Positions 34,454 through 43,379 are shown, numbered from the stretch's first letter. The stretch is 64,000 bases of DNA from an uncultured Candidatus Melainabacteria bacterium (GCA_934754505.1 CAKVIE010000002.1:118455-182454); one strand, 5' to 3'. The notes: generated from the sequence alone by a model not told the origin. Translations and numbers: made by a program.

Positions 34454-34948
34454 ATGGAAATCTTACTTGAATTTATGGGTAAAGGAATATTAATGATGCT
34501 CTCGATAGCATTACCTTGTGTATTAACTGCCGCTGCTGTCGGTCTTGTTGTCGGTATTTTGCAAGCTGTTACGCAGGTTCAAGAACAAACAATCGCAGCT
34601 GCACCTAAAATCACGGCTGTTTTCCTCGTAATTCTTATTATGGGAACAGGTTTTATCAAAATGTTATCGAATTTGTTTCTTGAAGCCGTTCATCTCTCTT
34701 GCGATGTTGTGCCGAAAAACGAAAGATACGTACTTGCAGCTGATTATTACAAGTATATAAAGCCATTTTCCGATGAAATGAAAACGGACGAGTTTGACAA
34801 TGTTCCGAATGCAAGAGATTTGATGAATGCGGCAGGCAATCCGCCGTTTCTTAAAGATTATGATAAGTTAAAATACAATGCGGCATCTAAAATGCCTGTT
34901 CCTCATCCGAATTTAATCGAACGTAAAAAAATGAACGAAAGAAGGTAG
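34454..34948 (+). CDS. fliQ: FliQ with a long C-terminal extension
   Basis: The first about 88 residues are a standard FliQ (two helices; GLVVGILQAVTQVQEQT motif). The usual family length is near 89; this one has 164 residues. The extra 75 are polar (AADYYKYIKPFSDEM ... ERKKMNERR) and have no family I recognise. There is no frameshift and the next gene follows at four bases, so the extension appears real. A strong GGAGG precedes the ATG. Confidence 0.9.
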   Translation: MEILLEFMGKGILMMLSIALPCVLTAAAVGLVVGILQAVTQVQEQTIAAAPKITAVFLVILIMGTGFIKMLSNLFLEAVHLSCDVVPKNERYVLAADYYKYIKPFSDEMKTDEFDNVPNARDLMNAAGNPPFLKDYDKLKYNAASKMPVPHPNLIERKKMNERR

Positions 34949-34951
34949 AAA

Positions 34952-35302
34952 ATGTTAAGAAAAATTTTTCTTACTTCCACTCTTTTAATGTTTTCAACAC
35001 TTTCGGCACTTGCTGAAGAAATTTATCAGATGAAAATCAATTCGGAATATTTGTTTTTTTCTGACGATAAAATCCAAAGCATAAAAAGCAATAACCCGTC
35101 TATCCTTTCGGCACAAAGAGTTGCAACTTTTTCAAGTGACGGAAATCAAATTGTTTTTACTCCGAAAAAAGTCGGTTTTGCTGATGTTCAAATAACCACG
35201 ACAAAAGGGATTACTACTTATTCAATCGAAATTAAAAAAGATAATGTAAAACACAATGATACTTTTATGGAAATAGATTTTCCTGGGATTGAAGAACCGT
35301 GA
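34952..35302 (+). CDS. Periplasmic Ig-like protein inserted between fliQ and fliR
   Basis: 116 residues with a signal peptide (MLRKIFLTSTLLMFSTLSALA) and a domain resembling the N-terminal pilus-assembly/CpaC-like module: MKINSEYLFFSDDKIQSIKSNNPSI, then FTPKKVGFADVQITTTKGI. Not normally part of flagellar operons. The stop overlaps the GTG of fliR by four bases (GTGA type), so it is probably co-translated with it. Role at the export gate or secretion channel is inferred. Confidence 0.65.
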   Translation: MLRKIFLTSTLLMFSTLSALAEEIYQMKINSEYLFFSDDKIQSIKSNNPSILSAQRVATFSSDGNQIVFTPKKVGFADVQITTTKGITTYSIEIKKDNVKHNDTFMEIDFPGIEEP

Positions 35303-36081
35303 TAGAAGAAATTGTAAACAGCATACCAAAATTTTTTCCTGTTATAAATACGGCTCTCGGTGCGGGGTTTCTCATTTTGATGAGAATACTCGGACTTATG
35401 CGTTTTTGTCCGCTTTTAAACAGAAAAGAAATTCCGAGTATGGTAAAAATAGCTTTTGCTATTATGTTTACTGTTATGCTTGTTCCGATTTTAAAACCTG
35501 GGTTGCCGCCGTCTGATATTTCCATAATGTATCTTATTTTCATAAACTACACGGCAGGTGCTTTAATCGGATTTATTGCGTATTGTATTCTCGCAACCGT
35601 TGAAGCAGGCGGTGATATGATTAACACTCAAATGGGTATGTCATCAGCTATGGTACTTGACCCGACGTCATCGCAGCAAGTTTCGATTATGGGTAAATTC
35701 CTCGGTCTTATGGGCTTGATTATTTTCATCAATTTGGGCGGCGTTTATTGGGTTTTGAATGCTTTGATAAGAAGTTTTGAGATTTTTCCCGTTTATGCAA
35801 CTGCCATTCCGCTTGAAAAAATTATAAACACCGATTACCTCGTAAAAATAACCTCAAACATCTTGTATATCGGTTTGCAATTTGCATCACCGATTTTACT
35901 TGCAACGCTCGGGCAGGACATCATTTTAGGTATTATTTCAAAAACAGCACCGCAAATTAACGTTTTCCAATTAAGCTTCCTGTTTAAGCCTGTTATGGGT
36001 GCGTTTCTTTTGACAATTTTGCTTCCGATGTTATTTGGTGTTGTAAACGATTATTTCTTATCCTTTGCAAATATTTTCTAA
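35299..36081 (+). CDS. fliR: Flagellar/type III export apparatus protein FliR
   Basis: 260 residues with about six membrane helices and FliR features: ILGLMRFCPLLNRKEIP near residues 30-45, the GMSSAMVLDPTSSQQVSIMG loop and a C-terminal FKPVMGAFLLTILLP segment. The GTG start overlaps the previous stop by four bases. Last gene of the cluster in this window; flhB and flhA are not next to it, so the rest of the system lies elsewhere. Confidence 0.9.
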   Translation: MIEEIVNSIPKFFPVINTALGAGFLILMRILGLMRFCPLLNRKEIPSMVKIAFAIMFTVMLVPILKPGLPPSDISIMYLIFINYTAGALIGFIAYCILATVEAGGDMINTQMGMSSAMVLDPTSSQQVSIMGKFLGLMGLIIFINLGGVYWVLNALIRSFEIFPVYATAIPLEKIINTDYLVKITSNILYIGLQFASPILLATLGQDIILGIISKTAPQINVFQLSFLFKPVMGAFLLTILLPMLFGVVNDYFLSFANIF

Positions 36082-36135
36082 AACGATTTTTTATACCAAA
36101 ATCCCCAAAAACATTATGATTTATCTTGTAAAAAA

Positions 36136-37158
36136 TCAATCGTTATCTGCTTTTTGGGCTTTTTTTCTTAATTCATCTATCATTGAATTAAACACGCAAT
36201 ATTCTGAAGTTTTTAGTCTTTTATCTTTCAATACCTCTAAAAGTTCTTTGTGCATTGGTTTTTTTTCGGATAGAACGGTATATTTTTCTCCATTTTGTCC
36301 CATTTCTGTATGAAGCAAAGGAACATATTCTCGAAAAGAAGCTTTCATATTAAATTTCTTTGCGATATCAACGAAATCCGGCATTTCTCTGAAATTTAAC
36401 GAACTTACTACAAATACAAGCTGAACATTATCAAAGAATTTTTCGTCTTTCATTTGCTTTATTTCTGCAAGATTGTTCATCACATTTTGAAAACAATTAA
36501 CGTTAAATATCCTTTTATAAGTTTCTTCTGTTGCTGAATGTATAGATATCCAAAGAGTTTTTATCTTATTTTCTAAATGTAAATCAAAAATATTTTTTCT
36601 ATTACAAAGAATTCCGTTTGTTGTTATTTCAAATTTAACTTTATTATAAAGCTCATTTATACGTTTTACCAAATATTTTGAATGTTCAGAATAAAATAAT
36701 TCTCCGCCGCCGTTGAGAAAAATCGTTTCAGCATCTTTCAACAAAGGAAGGAATTTTTCTTCTGCAATTTTATTTAATTTTTCAACTTCCTCGGGATTGT
36801 TTCCGTGAAAATCATTTCGGCACATTCCGCATCTTGCATTGCAAATTTCATCGTAATAAAGCCAAATATTTTTCGGGTGTTTGTGATAAACAGGAGAATA
36901 TTCCCGTAAAATTTCTTCTTCAAAAATATCTTCTCTATATTGGTAACAATAACAACTTTCTTTGTTACACAAAGAATAATCACCGTTTATTATATTTTCA
37001 CGTAATTTTTGTGCTTTTTCGGAATTCCAGATTTCAACAGCAGAAAAATCTTTCAAATTGCCAATACTGTATTTATTGATATATGTCGGGCAGCAGGTGA
37101 AAACATCGTATGCTGCATCTACTTCAAAATTTTCAAAAGGTCTTTTGCAAAATAACAT
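36136..37158 (-). CDS. Radical SAM protein with N-terminal SPASM-like cysteines (copy A)
   Basis: 340 residues. The radical SAM cluster is C106-x3-C110-x2-C113 (ICNARCGMC). N-terminal to it, a SPASM-like set (C4, C22, C23, then GN, EIWNSE, GDYSLC and C69/C71) could bind auxiliary 4Fe-4S clusters. In most SPASM proteins the domain is C-terminal, so this layout is permuted. Close paralogue of the next gene upstream (37160-38182). There is no nearby peptide precursor except a small gene at 38194. Substrate unknown. Confidence 0.8.
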   Translation of the reverse strand: MLFCKRPFENFEVDAAYDVFTCCPTYINKYSIGNLKDFSAVEIWNSEKAQKLRENIINGDYSLCNKESCYCYQYREDIFEEEILREYSPVYHKHPKNIWLYYDEICNARCGMCRNDFHGNNPEEVEKLNKIAEEKFLPLLKDAETIFLNGGGELFYSEHSKYLVKRINELYNKVKFEITTNGILCNRKNIFDLHLENKIKTLWISIHSATEETYKRIFNVNCFQNVMNNLAEIKQMKDEKFFDNVQLVFVVSSLNFREMPDFVDIAKKFNMKASFREYVPLLHTEMGQNGEKYTVLSEKKPMHKELLEVLKDKRLKTSEYCVFNSMIDELRKKAQKADND

Positions 37159-37159
37159 T

Positions 37160-38182
37160 TTATTGCCCGCTTTCTGAAAGAGCTTTGTCCCTTAATGATT
37201 GAATTAACGGATTTAAAAAACAATGTTGTTTATCATTTAATTCTTCGGATTTCAAAACCTCTAATAAATCTTTATGCAAAGGATGTTCAGGTTTTATAAT
37301 GTTATATTCCTTTCCGTTTCTGCCCATTTCGGTATAATCATAAGCAACATAATCACAAAAAACCGCAACCATATTCAAATCTTGTGCTAATTTAACAAAG
37401 TCAGGAATTTCTTTATAATTCATCGACGTTATGACGAAAATCAGCTGTATAAAGGGGATTTCACCATTGTCCTTCATCTCTTTTATTTCTTTAAGGTTGT
37501 TTAAAATCGTTTGCAAAGACCCTGTGCGAAAGATTTTTTTGTGAGTTTCTTCAGTTGCGGCATGGATTGATATAGTGAGCTTGTCAATTTTATTCCTCAA
37601 CCCTAACTTTTCGATATTTTCTTTATTGCATAAAAAACCGTTGCTGACTAAATCATATTTCAATTTCGGATAAAGTTCATTTGCCCTTTTTATCAAATAC
37701 TGCGTGGGTATTGAATAAAAAACTTCACCTGCACCGTTTAAATAAACCATTTCCGCATCTTTTAAAAGCGGAAGAATTTTTTCCTCTGCAATTTTGTTTA
37801 AAAACTCCGTTTTTTCCTCGTAATTATTGTAAAAATCATCACGACACATAGTGCATTTTGCATTGCAAATTACATCATAGTACAGCCAAACGTATTTTGG
37901 TTTTTTGGTGCAAATTGCAGAATATTTTTTTAATTCTTCTTCGGAAACATCTTCTAAAGTCGGGTAATTGCAACATCTTTCCGTATTGCATAAAGAAAAA
38001 TCACCTTTTAAAATATGCTGCCTTAAATTCTGTGCAACTTCAGAATTCCAAATGTTTTCGGGCGAGTCTTGCAAAAGATTTCCGAGGATTTGGTTTTCTT
38101 TGAAATAATTCGGACAGCAAGTAAAAACTTCAAAATTGCCGTTCATTTCAAAATTTTCAAAGGGTCTTTTGCAAAAACGCAT
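37160..38182 (-). CDS. Radical SAM protein with N-terminal SPASM-like cysteines (copy B)
   Basis: 340 residues, the same layout and length as copy A (MRFCKRPFENFEM...FTCCPNYF, then ICNAKCTMC). The two begin with almost the same KRPFENFE phrase and lie one base apart (stop 37160, start 37158), so they are a tandem duplication, not a frameshift. Different downstream residues imply divergence after duplication. Overall function unknown; peptide or sugar modification is one possibility. Confidence 0.8.
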   Translation of the reverse strand: MRFCKRPFENFEMNGNFEVFTCCPNYFKENQILGNLLQDSPENIWNSEVAQNLRQHILKGDFSLCNTERCCNYPTLEDVSEEELKKYSAICTKKPKYVWLYYDVICNAKCTMCRDDFYNNYEEKTEFLNKIAEEKILPLLKDAEMVYLNGAGEVFYSIPTQYLIKRANELYPKLKYDLVSNGFLCNKENIEKLGLRNKIDKLTISIHAATEETHKKIFRTGSLQTILNNLKEIKEMKDNGEIPFIQLIFVITSMNYKEIPDFVKLAQDLNMVAVFCDYVAYDYTEMGRNGKEYNIIKPEHPLHKDLLEVLKSEELNDKQHCFLNPLIQSLRDKALSESGQ

Positions 38183-38193
38183 GATAATTTTTC

Positions 38194-38433
38194 CTATTTG
38201 AAGAAGTCACAAATTCTCTTATTTTCAGTTTTAACAAATTTTTGCCTAAAATTCAACAAAAAGTCAAAAGGTCTTTTTTTCATTGAACTTTCGAGAACAG
38301 CTTTTTCAATTAAAATACGATTAAATACAATATTAGCTTCTCTTGATTCGTCTAATCTTGATTTTAAATTTTCTAATTTCACTTTACATAAATTAATTGC
38401 CGATTTTGTTCTCTCTGTCATTTCTCTGTTCAT
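38194..38433 (-). CDS. Small protein upstream of the radical SAM pair
   Basis: 79 residues, basic and helical, no family recognised; it ends in NKRICDFFK. The ATG at 38433 was chosen over a GTG at 38442 because AAGGTG lies six bases before it. It lies 12 bases upstream of copy B and is probably co-transcribed. It could be a small accessory or a substrate of the two radical SAM enzymes, but there is no leader or core-peptide pattern that proves this. Confidence 0.55.
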   Translation of the reverse strand: MNREMTERTKSAINLCKVKLENLKSRLDESREANIVFNRILIEKAVLESSMKKRPFDFLLNFRQKFVKTENKRICDFFK

Positions 38434-38555
38434 TCCACTCACCTTGACTGAATTTCTCGTGTTTGTATTTTAATAATAACAAAAGTCTGAAAAAAAAATT
38501 CACCCAAAAAGATTATAATGTGATAATATACTTTAAACAGCTTATCAACAAATAA

Positions 38556-39608
38556 ATGAATACAATGAAAAACATAGTAAAAAAGATTTTAATAATAAGA
38601 AGAAGTGCTTTAGGTGATACTATTCACACTTTGCCGCTTGCAAAGGCGTTGCGGAATAAATACCCGCAAGCTCAAATAGATTGGGTTGTGGAAGATAAAG
38701 CGGCTCAATTCATTTTGAATAATCCTCTTTTGAATAAAGTTTATGTAATCCGTAAAAAAACTGACGGATTGAAAGAATTTTTTGCTTTGATAAAAGAAAT
38801 TCGTGCCGAAAAATATGATATCGTAATTGACACCCAGCAGCTTTTGAAAAGTGCCGTTATTATGGGCTTTTCAGGTGGAAAAAGAAGAATAGCACTGTCC
38901 GACGGACGAGAATTTTCGGGGCTTTTTGCAAATGAAATAATCAAAACAAACAGAAAACAATTTGACATTCATTATCACGTTGTTAAAAGAAATCTCGAAA
39001 TAGCTGAATATTTGGGCTGTGATACCGAGAATATTGAATTTGTTTTACCTGAAATCAGTGAAGATACAAAATCTAAGGTCAAAAAACTTCTTAAATATTT
39101 GGACCCCGACAAAAAAACTATTGTTATTGCCCCCGAAACTACTTGGGATAACAAACATTGGACAGTGGACAGCTGGCGTGATGTAATAAAAGAGTTTATC
39201 GGGAAAGTTAATATAATTTATACGGGAACAGCTAACGACAAGGGTTTAAGTGTTGCAATACTGTCCGAGTTCAGCGAAAAAGATATAATAAATTTGAGGG
39301 GATTAACAAATCTTGTTGAATTAGCAGAAGTTTTTAAATATGCAGATGTCGTTGTTTCACCCGATTCGGGGTCGGCACACATTGCATGGGCAACAGGGAA
39401 ACCGTCTGTAATTGCAATGTTTTTCGCAACTTCCGCAGAAAGAACTGCACCGTTTGGAGAAAAATATTATTCCGTTCAGTCAGAATGCCCTTGTTCTCCT
39501 TGTATGAAGAAAAAATGCCTTAATAAAGAAATTAACAAATGTATCAATTTTATAAATTCGCAAAAAATCGTAAAACTTTTGAATAAAGTATTACAATTTG
39601 GGCAATAA
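38556..39608 (+). CDS. Glycosyltransferase family 9, heptosyltransferase-like
   Basis: Members transfer heptose (WaaC/WaaF) or related sugars to lipopolysaccharide core. Seen: the N-terminal ILIIRRSALGDTIHTLPL motif with a catalytic-type Asp, the IVIDTQQLLKS loop, IAPETTWDNKHW in the middle and the nucleotide-binding VVSPDSGSAHIAWATGKPSVIAMF region. It ends in a Cys-rich segment (CPCSPCMKKKC). 350 residues. Start at ATG 38556 or 38565; no clear Shine-Dalgarno. Divergent from the small protein and radical SAM genes. Confidence 0.8.
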   Translation: MNTMKNIVKKILIIRRSALGDTIHTLPLAKALRNKYPQAQIDWVVEDKAAQFILNNPLLNKVYVIRKKTDGLKEFFALIKEIRAEKYDIVIDTQQLLKSAVIMGFSGGKRRIALSDGREFSGLFANEIIKTNRKQFDIHYHVVKRNLEIAEYLGCDTENIEFVLPEISEDTKSKVKKLLKYLDPDKKTIVIAPETTWDNKHWTVDSWRDVIKEFIGKVNIIYTGTANDKGLSVAILSEFSEKDIINLRGLTNLVELAEVFKYADVVVSPDSGSAHIAWATGKPSVIAMFFATSAERTAPFGEKYYSVQSECPCSPCMKKKCLNKEINKCINFINSQKIVKLLNKVLQFGQ

Positions 39609-39651
39609 AGTTGTATAATTTAAAGAGTTATTATGTTGTGAGGGCAATATC

Positions 39652-41571
39652 ATTTTTTCACAGATTAAAGGATTTTTTGATAAACTTCAACAGGTTGACA
39701 GCACTATATCTTCGTCACATGCAATGGACGTGTATAAAAGAAACCTTGAATTAGAGCAGGAAATTAAAGAAAAAACCGAAGAACTTAATAAAGCAAATAA
39801 CACCATGCTCACAATGAGTAATATTTGGGAGATGATGAATTCATCAGAACCTTTAACAAGCGTTTTAGACACTATCGTCAATTCCCTGCAAACTCAAATG
39901 GGGTATTTGAATACACTTGTTTTGACCAAAGAATCGGATAAAAACGGTTTGTTTTTTCAGGTAAAAGCCCATGCCGAAAGTAAAGTTTTAGAAAAATCTT
40001 TAAAAGATATTGATTTATTAAAAATAAAAGAGTACCGCATCCCGTACAGTGAAAATTTTATACTCGCAAAAGCATTAAAAGAAAAGCAAATACAAAGTTC
40101 CGGCGATATTGAAAATGTATTTTACGGTATTTTGGCAGATTTATCACACGATTATGTAAGAAACATAGTGAAAAACACACCGAGCAAATCGGTTATTGTT
40201 GTGCCTTTATACCGCAAACAAAATGAGAGCATGACGGAATCAAAAGAATTTGGCTGCATGTTGGTGTTTTCTGACAGAGAAAATATTCGTGATACGGAAA
40301 TTAACTTTTTGACGTTGTTTGCAAACCAGATTGAACTTGCGATAACGATTGCCGGTTTGTTTGAAGAAGTCCGAAAACAAGCCGTAACGGACCCGTTGAC
40401 AGGTTTGTACAACAGAAGATATTTTGAAGAAAATATTAATCGGGAAGCAGAAAGAGCTTTAAGATTGGGGCAGCCGTTCTCGTTGATTTCGCTTGACCTT
40501 GACCATTTAAAAACAATTAATGATACCTATGGACACCAATACGGAGATATTGCGATTAAAGCAATTTCTGATGTATTAAAATCAAGAGCCCGTTCAATAG
40601 ACGTTCCTGCAAGAATAGGCGGAGAAGAATTCAACGTATTACTGCCGGGGATTGATTCTTACGGAGCAATGATTGCAGCAGAGAGAATGCGTGCGGCAAT
40701 CGAGGCAACTCCGCTTGAAAAAATCGGAAATGTTACCGCAAGTATCGGTGTTGCAACGTTTTTGGAACACAGTAAAAATGTTTATGATTTAACCGAGCTT
40801 GCCGACCAAGCAATGTATCGTGCAAAAATTAACGGAAGAAACCAAGTCCAGCTTACGCAAAAACAGAAAGAAACAAACTGGCAAAAAATTGCAGTCAATG
40901 CGTTTTTGGATATTATTTCAAAGCAAAGAGTTCAAATTCCTGCGGAGCTTGCAGGGGATATAACCGCTCGTTTGAGTTCCGTTTCGGCTTCCGAAAAAGA
41001 TGCCAAAGAAACAATTTATTCGGTTGTGGATATAATTACACAGTCTTATAATTCGACTTATCAATCAGGATTTACAAAGTCAAAGCTCCTTTTGGCAGTA
41101 AAACTTGCGAAAAAAACGGATATGTCAAAAGAAGAAATCGACAAATTGAAAATTGCCGTATTGCTTTATGACATTGGAAATATTATGCTTCCCGAAAATA
41201 TTTTCAAAAAAGAAGATGCTTTGACAGAAGAAGAAAAAACTTTAATCAAATCTCACCCTGTTATTGCGGCAAGAGATATTTTACGTCCGATAAGCAGTAT
41301 TCAAGATGTTATTCCGATTATTGAAAAACACCACGAAAATTGGGACGGAACAGGTTACCCCGGAAAATCTTCAGGAAAAGATATTCCGTTGAGTTCACAA
41401 ATTATTCTTTTGGTTGATGCATATTATGCTTTGACGCAGGACAGACCGTACCGTAAGGCATTTGATATTCAAAAGGCTATTGAAATAATTCATCAAGGTG
41501 CAGGCACAAAATGGAGCAAAGACCTCGTTGAGAAATTCATAGAATTGGTCAGCCACGATGAAACAGAGTAA
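39652..41571 (+). CDS. GAF-GGDEF-HD-GYP-like cyclic di-GMP protein
   Basis: A coiled N-terminus and a GAF-like sensor (about 60-220) precede a GGDEF domain with DPLTGLYNRRYF and RIGGEEF (active A-site) and an RxxD inhibitory site (RSID) five residues before it, so diguanylate cyclase activity is expected. A C-terminal HD-GYP-like domain follows in which HD becomes YD (YDIGN), while HHENWDGTGYP is intact, so phosphodiesterase activity is doubtful. The frame is open 24 codons upstream of the first ATG (39724) with a good AGGG site before an ATT codon (39652) or ATC (39649), so a rare non-AUG start is likely; 39724 is the conservative alternative. The next gene overlaps the stop by 14 bases. Confidence 0.8.
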   Translation: MFSQIKGFFDKLQQVDSTISSSHAMDVYKRNLELEQEIKEKTEELNKANNTMLTMSNIWEMMNSSEPLTSVLDTIVNSLQTQMGYLNTLVLTKESDKNGLFFQVKAHAESKVLEKSLKDIDLLKIKEYRIPYSENFILAKALKEKQIQSSGDIENVFYGILADLSHDYVRNIVKNTPSKSVIVVPLYRKQNESMTESKEFGCMLVFSDRENIRDTEINFLTLFANQIELAITIAGLFEEVRKQAVTDPLTGLYNRRYFEENINREAERALRLGQPFSLISLDLDHLKTINDTYGHQYGDIAIKAISDVLKSRARSIDVPARIGGEEFNVLLPGIDSYGAMIAAERMRAAIEATPLEKIGNVTASIGVATFLEHSKNVYDLTELADQAMYRAKINGRNQVQLTQKQKETNWQKIAVNAFLDIISKQRVQIPAELAGDITARLSSVSASEKDAKETIYSVVDIITQSYNSTYQSGFTKSKLLLAVKLAKKTDMSKEEIDKLKIAVLLYDIGNIMLPENIFKKEDALTEEEKTLIKSHPVIAARDILRPISSIQDVIPIIEKHHENWDGTGYPGKSSGKDIPLSSQIILLVDAYYALTQDRPYRKAFDIQKAIEIIHQGAGTKWSKDLVEKFIELVSHDETE

Positions 41572-41905
41572 CGACCATATTTTAACGGCTTTGTACCAAT
41601 GGATTACGACTTTTAAAGGCAAGCCGATTTTAAAAGATACATCAAAGGTGTTCAATATAAAATTTGACGGTTATGTAGAAAGTTCGATTACGGAACCGTT
41701 ATCTTTTACGGTTTTTGAGCTTTCTCCAAAGGGTGAATTATTAATTGATGATGTTTCTAAAATTGTTTCAAGCGAAGCAGCCTTTTTCTTATTCGTAAAT
41801 CCTAATAACGGCTGGATTTTTGCGATAAAAAACACTTTGGAAAACCAGAAAAAAATTATCCAAAAGCAGCCAATTCAAAATTTCAAAATAAAAATTATTG
41901 ATTAA
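41558..41905 (+). CDS. Small hypothetical protein downstream of the GGDEF gene
   Basis: 115 residues, no family recognised, no signal peptide or membrane helix. Its start overlaps the GGDEF gene by 14 bases, so it is probably co-translated and may take part in the same signalling. Its 3-prime end overlaps the convergent radical SAM gene by 11 bases. Confidence 0.6.
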   Translation: MKQSNDHILTALYQWITTFKGKPILKDTSKVFNIKFDGYVESSITEPLSFTVFELSPKGELLIDDVSKIVSSEAAFFLFVNPNNGWIFAIKNTLENQKKIIQKQPIQNFKIKIID

Positions 41906-42899
41906 CTTCGATTTCTTTATCCTTATTATAATAGCTCAAAACGTGCCTGAAGAACATAAATAATTCGGTGTCAAAACCTCTGTCTTTAGACATAACGACC
42001 ATATCGTTTATAAGATTTATCAATTTTACATCTACTTTGAAATCAAATTTTCTTGCATAATTTGCATCTATGTCTAATCCGAGTTTAGTAACACCTATTG
42101 ATTGACACATATCGAGAAATCTTGTAAATTCCTCAATCGTATCATTAAAATGAGGAATAACAATGTATTTCACCTGCATTTTGTAATCGCAGATTTGTGC
42201 ATATTTTCTGATATTTTCAACAACCGTATAAAATTCATCAACTTTTTTGATTTTTTTATAAACCTCAGGCGAGCCCGAATCAATCGAAATTATCAGAAGA
42301 ACAAAAGAGGTATGAAAATCTAACTTCATTCCTTCTGCAAGCATTTCGGAATATTTTATCCCTGATGTCGGCACCGCAAACATCTTTGCTCTGCCTGTCA
42401 AACAATATTCTTTTACAATATCATCAAGTTCATCATACAAAGTCGGTTCGCCGCCGCCTATATGGATTTCTATCTCGTCCTTTAATAAACCTCTTTTATC
42501 CAATTCCCGCAGCACGGGCATGACTTTGTACGGTTCTTTGTCAGTATTTGTATGAATTCCGCCGTATGATGTGCAATAAATGCAGTCAGCATTACATTTT
42601 TCAAAATGTGTAACATAAATATTTGAATAATAATCTTTATCTTCCCATTCTTTTTCTTTAAGTTGATAACAGTTGTTGCAAGAATGCGGAAGAATACCTT
42701 TTTTGGCATTTTCTCTTAACTTTTTTGTTTGAAGAATAAGTTTTTCGACATCAATTTTATCGTCGTCCCCAATTTCTTGGAGAAGTATTTCTTCTTCGAT
42801 TTTGTTTCTTCTGTCAGCAGGCGAATAACAGCAGGTAAAAATGTATTTGTTCATAAAACACAAACCGTGTTCTAAAAGCTCGCAACTGACATACTTCAT
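41895..42899 (-). CDS. Radical SAM protein with N-terminal cysteine domain
   Basis: 334 residues. The radical SAM cluster CNADCIYC appears at about residues 103-110 with a GGGEPTLYDELD motif. The N-terminal domain has CELLEHGLC, CCYSP and CNNC, a SPASM-like cysteine set, again placed before the core. Different from the tandem pair at 36.1-38.2 kb. Substrate unknown; single gene. Confidence 0.75.
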   Translation of the reverse strand: MKYVSCELLEHGLCFMNKYIFTCCYSPADRRNKIEEEILLQEIGDDDKIDVEKLILQTKKLRENAKKGILPHSCNNCYQLKEKEWEDKDYYSNIYVTHFEKCNADCIYCTSYGGIHTNTDKEPYKVMPVLRELDKRGLLKDEIEIHIGGGEPTLYDELDDIVKEYCLTGRAKMFAVPTSGIKYSEMLAEGMKLDFHTSFVLLIISIDSGSPEVYKKIKKVDEFYTVVENIRKYAQICDYKMQVKYIVIPHFNDTIEEFTRFLDMCQSIGVTKLGLDIDANYARKFDFKVDVKLINLINDMVVMSKDRGFDTELFMFFRHVLSYYNKDKEIEVNQ

Positions 42900-42944
42900 A
42901 AAACCACCTTATATATTTAATCCATAATAATTTTATCATGAATT

Positions 42945-42989
42945 ATATAAAAAGCCGAATGTTTTGCAATTTCTAAACATTCGGCTTTA
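42945..42989 (-). terminator. Terminator after the secreted repeat protein
   Basis: Minus strand: AAAGCCGAATGTTT pairs with AAACATTCGGCTTT, followed by TTATATAA; one of the longest stems in the window. Confidence 0.75.
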
Positions 42990-43004
42990 TAGAGTTTCAT
43001 AAAA

Positions 43005-43379
43005 TTATTTTTTTGTGCAAACCATATCAGAACCGTGCTGCCGGCAATATGAGCCATCAGAGCCTATTATCAAGTTTCCGACTTTTTTATAAAACTTCCC
43101 GTCAGAACCGAAAATTGCATCTCCATCTTGCTTATAAAATTTTCCGTTAGAGCCTAAAATCACATCACCGCTCTGTTTGTAAAAAGTTCCGTTTGATGAA
43201 AAAGTTGCATCGCCTTGGGTTGAATAAAAGGTTTTGCTGTTGTTGTAATTTTGAGGGGCATAATACCTGTTATAATTGCGATTGTCATAATGTCTGTGAT
43301 GTCCGTATTGCGGATAATATGCATAACATGTCGATATTGAAAGTGAAAATGCAAATAAACAAATTAAAAACTTTTTCAT
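43005..43379 (-). CDS. Secreted repeat protein (G-D/N-x3-GS-x-G-x-FYK repeats)
   Basis: A signal peptide (MKKFLICLFAFSLSISTCYA) precedes a His/Tyr/Asn-rich linker (about 20-50) and then four or five 17-residue repeats of the form GDVILGSNGKFYKQS (GDATFSSNGTFYKQS, GDAIFGSDGKFYKKV, and variants), ending in a Cys-containing tail. Beta-rich surface or matrix protein by pattern, function unknown. A promoter-like TTATAA-17-TATACA lies upstream. Confidence 0.7.
   Translation of the reverse strand: MKKFLICLFAFSLSISTCYAYYPQYGHHRHYDNRNYNRYYAPQNYNNSKTFYSTQGDATFSSNGTFYKQSGDVILGSNGKFYKQDGDAIFGSDGKFYKKVGNLIIGSDGSYCRQHGSDMVCTKK

Noticed and set aside
36136..38182. The two radical SAM genes as one gene split by a frameshift
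   Set aside because: Each has its own start, complete core and end, and the two are full-length duplicates.
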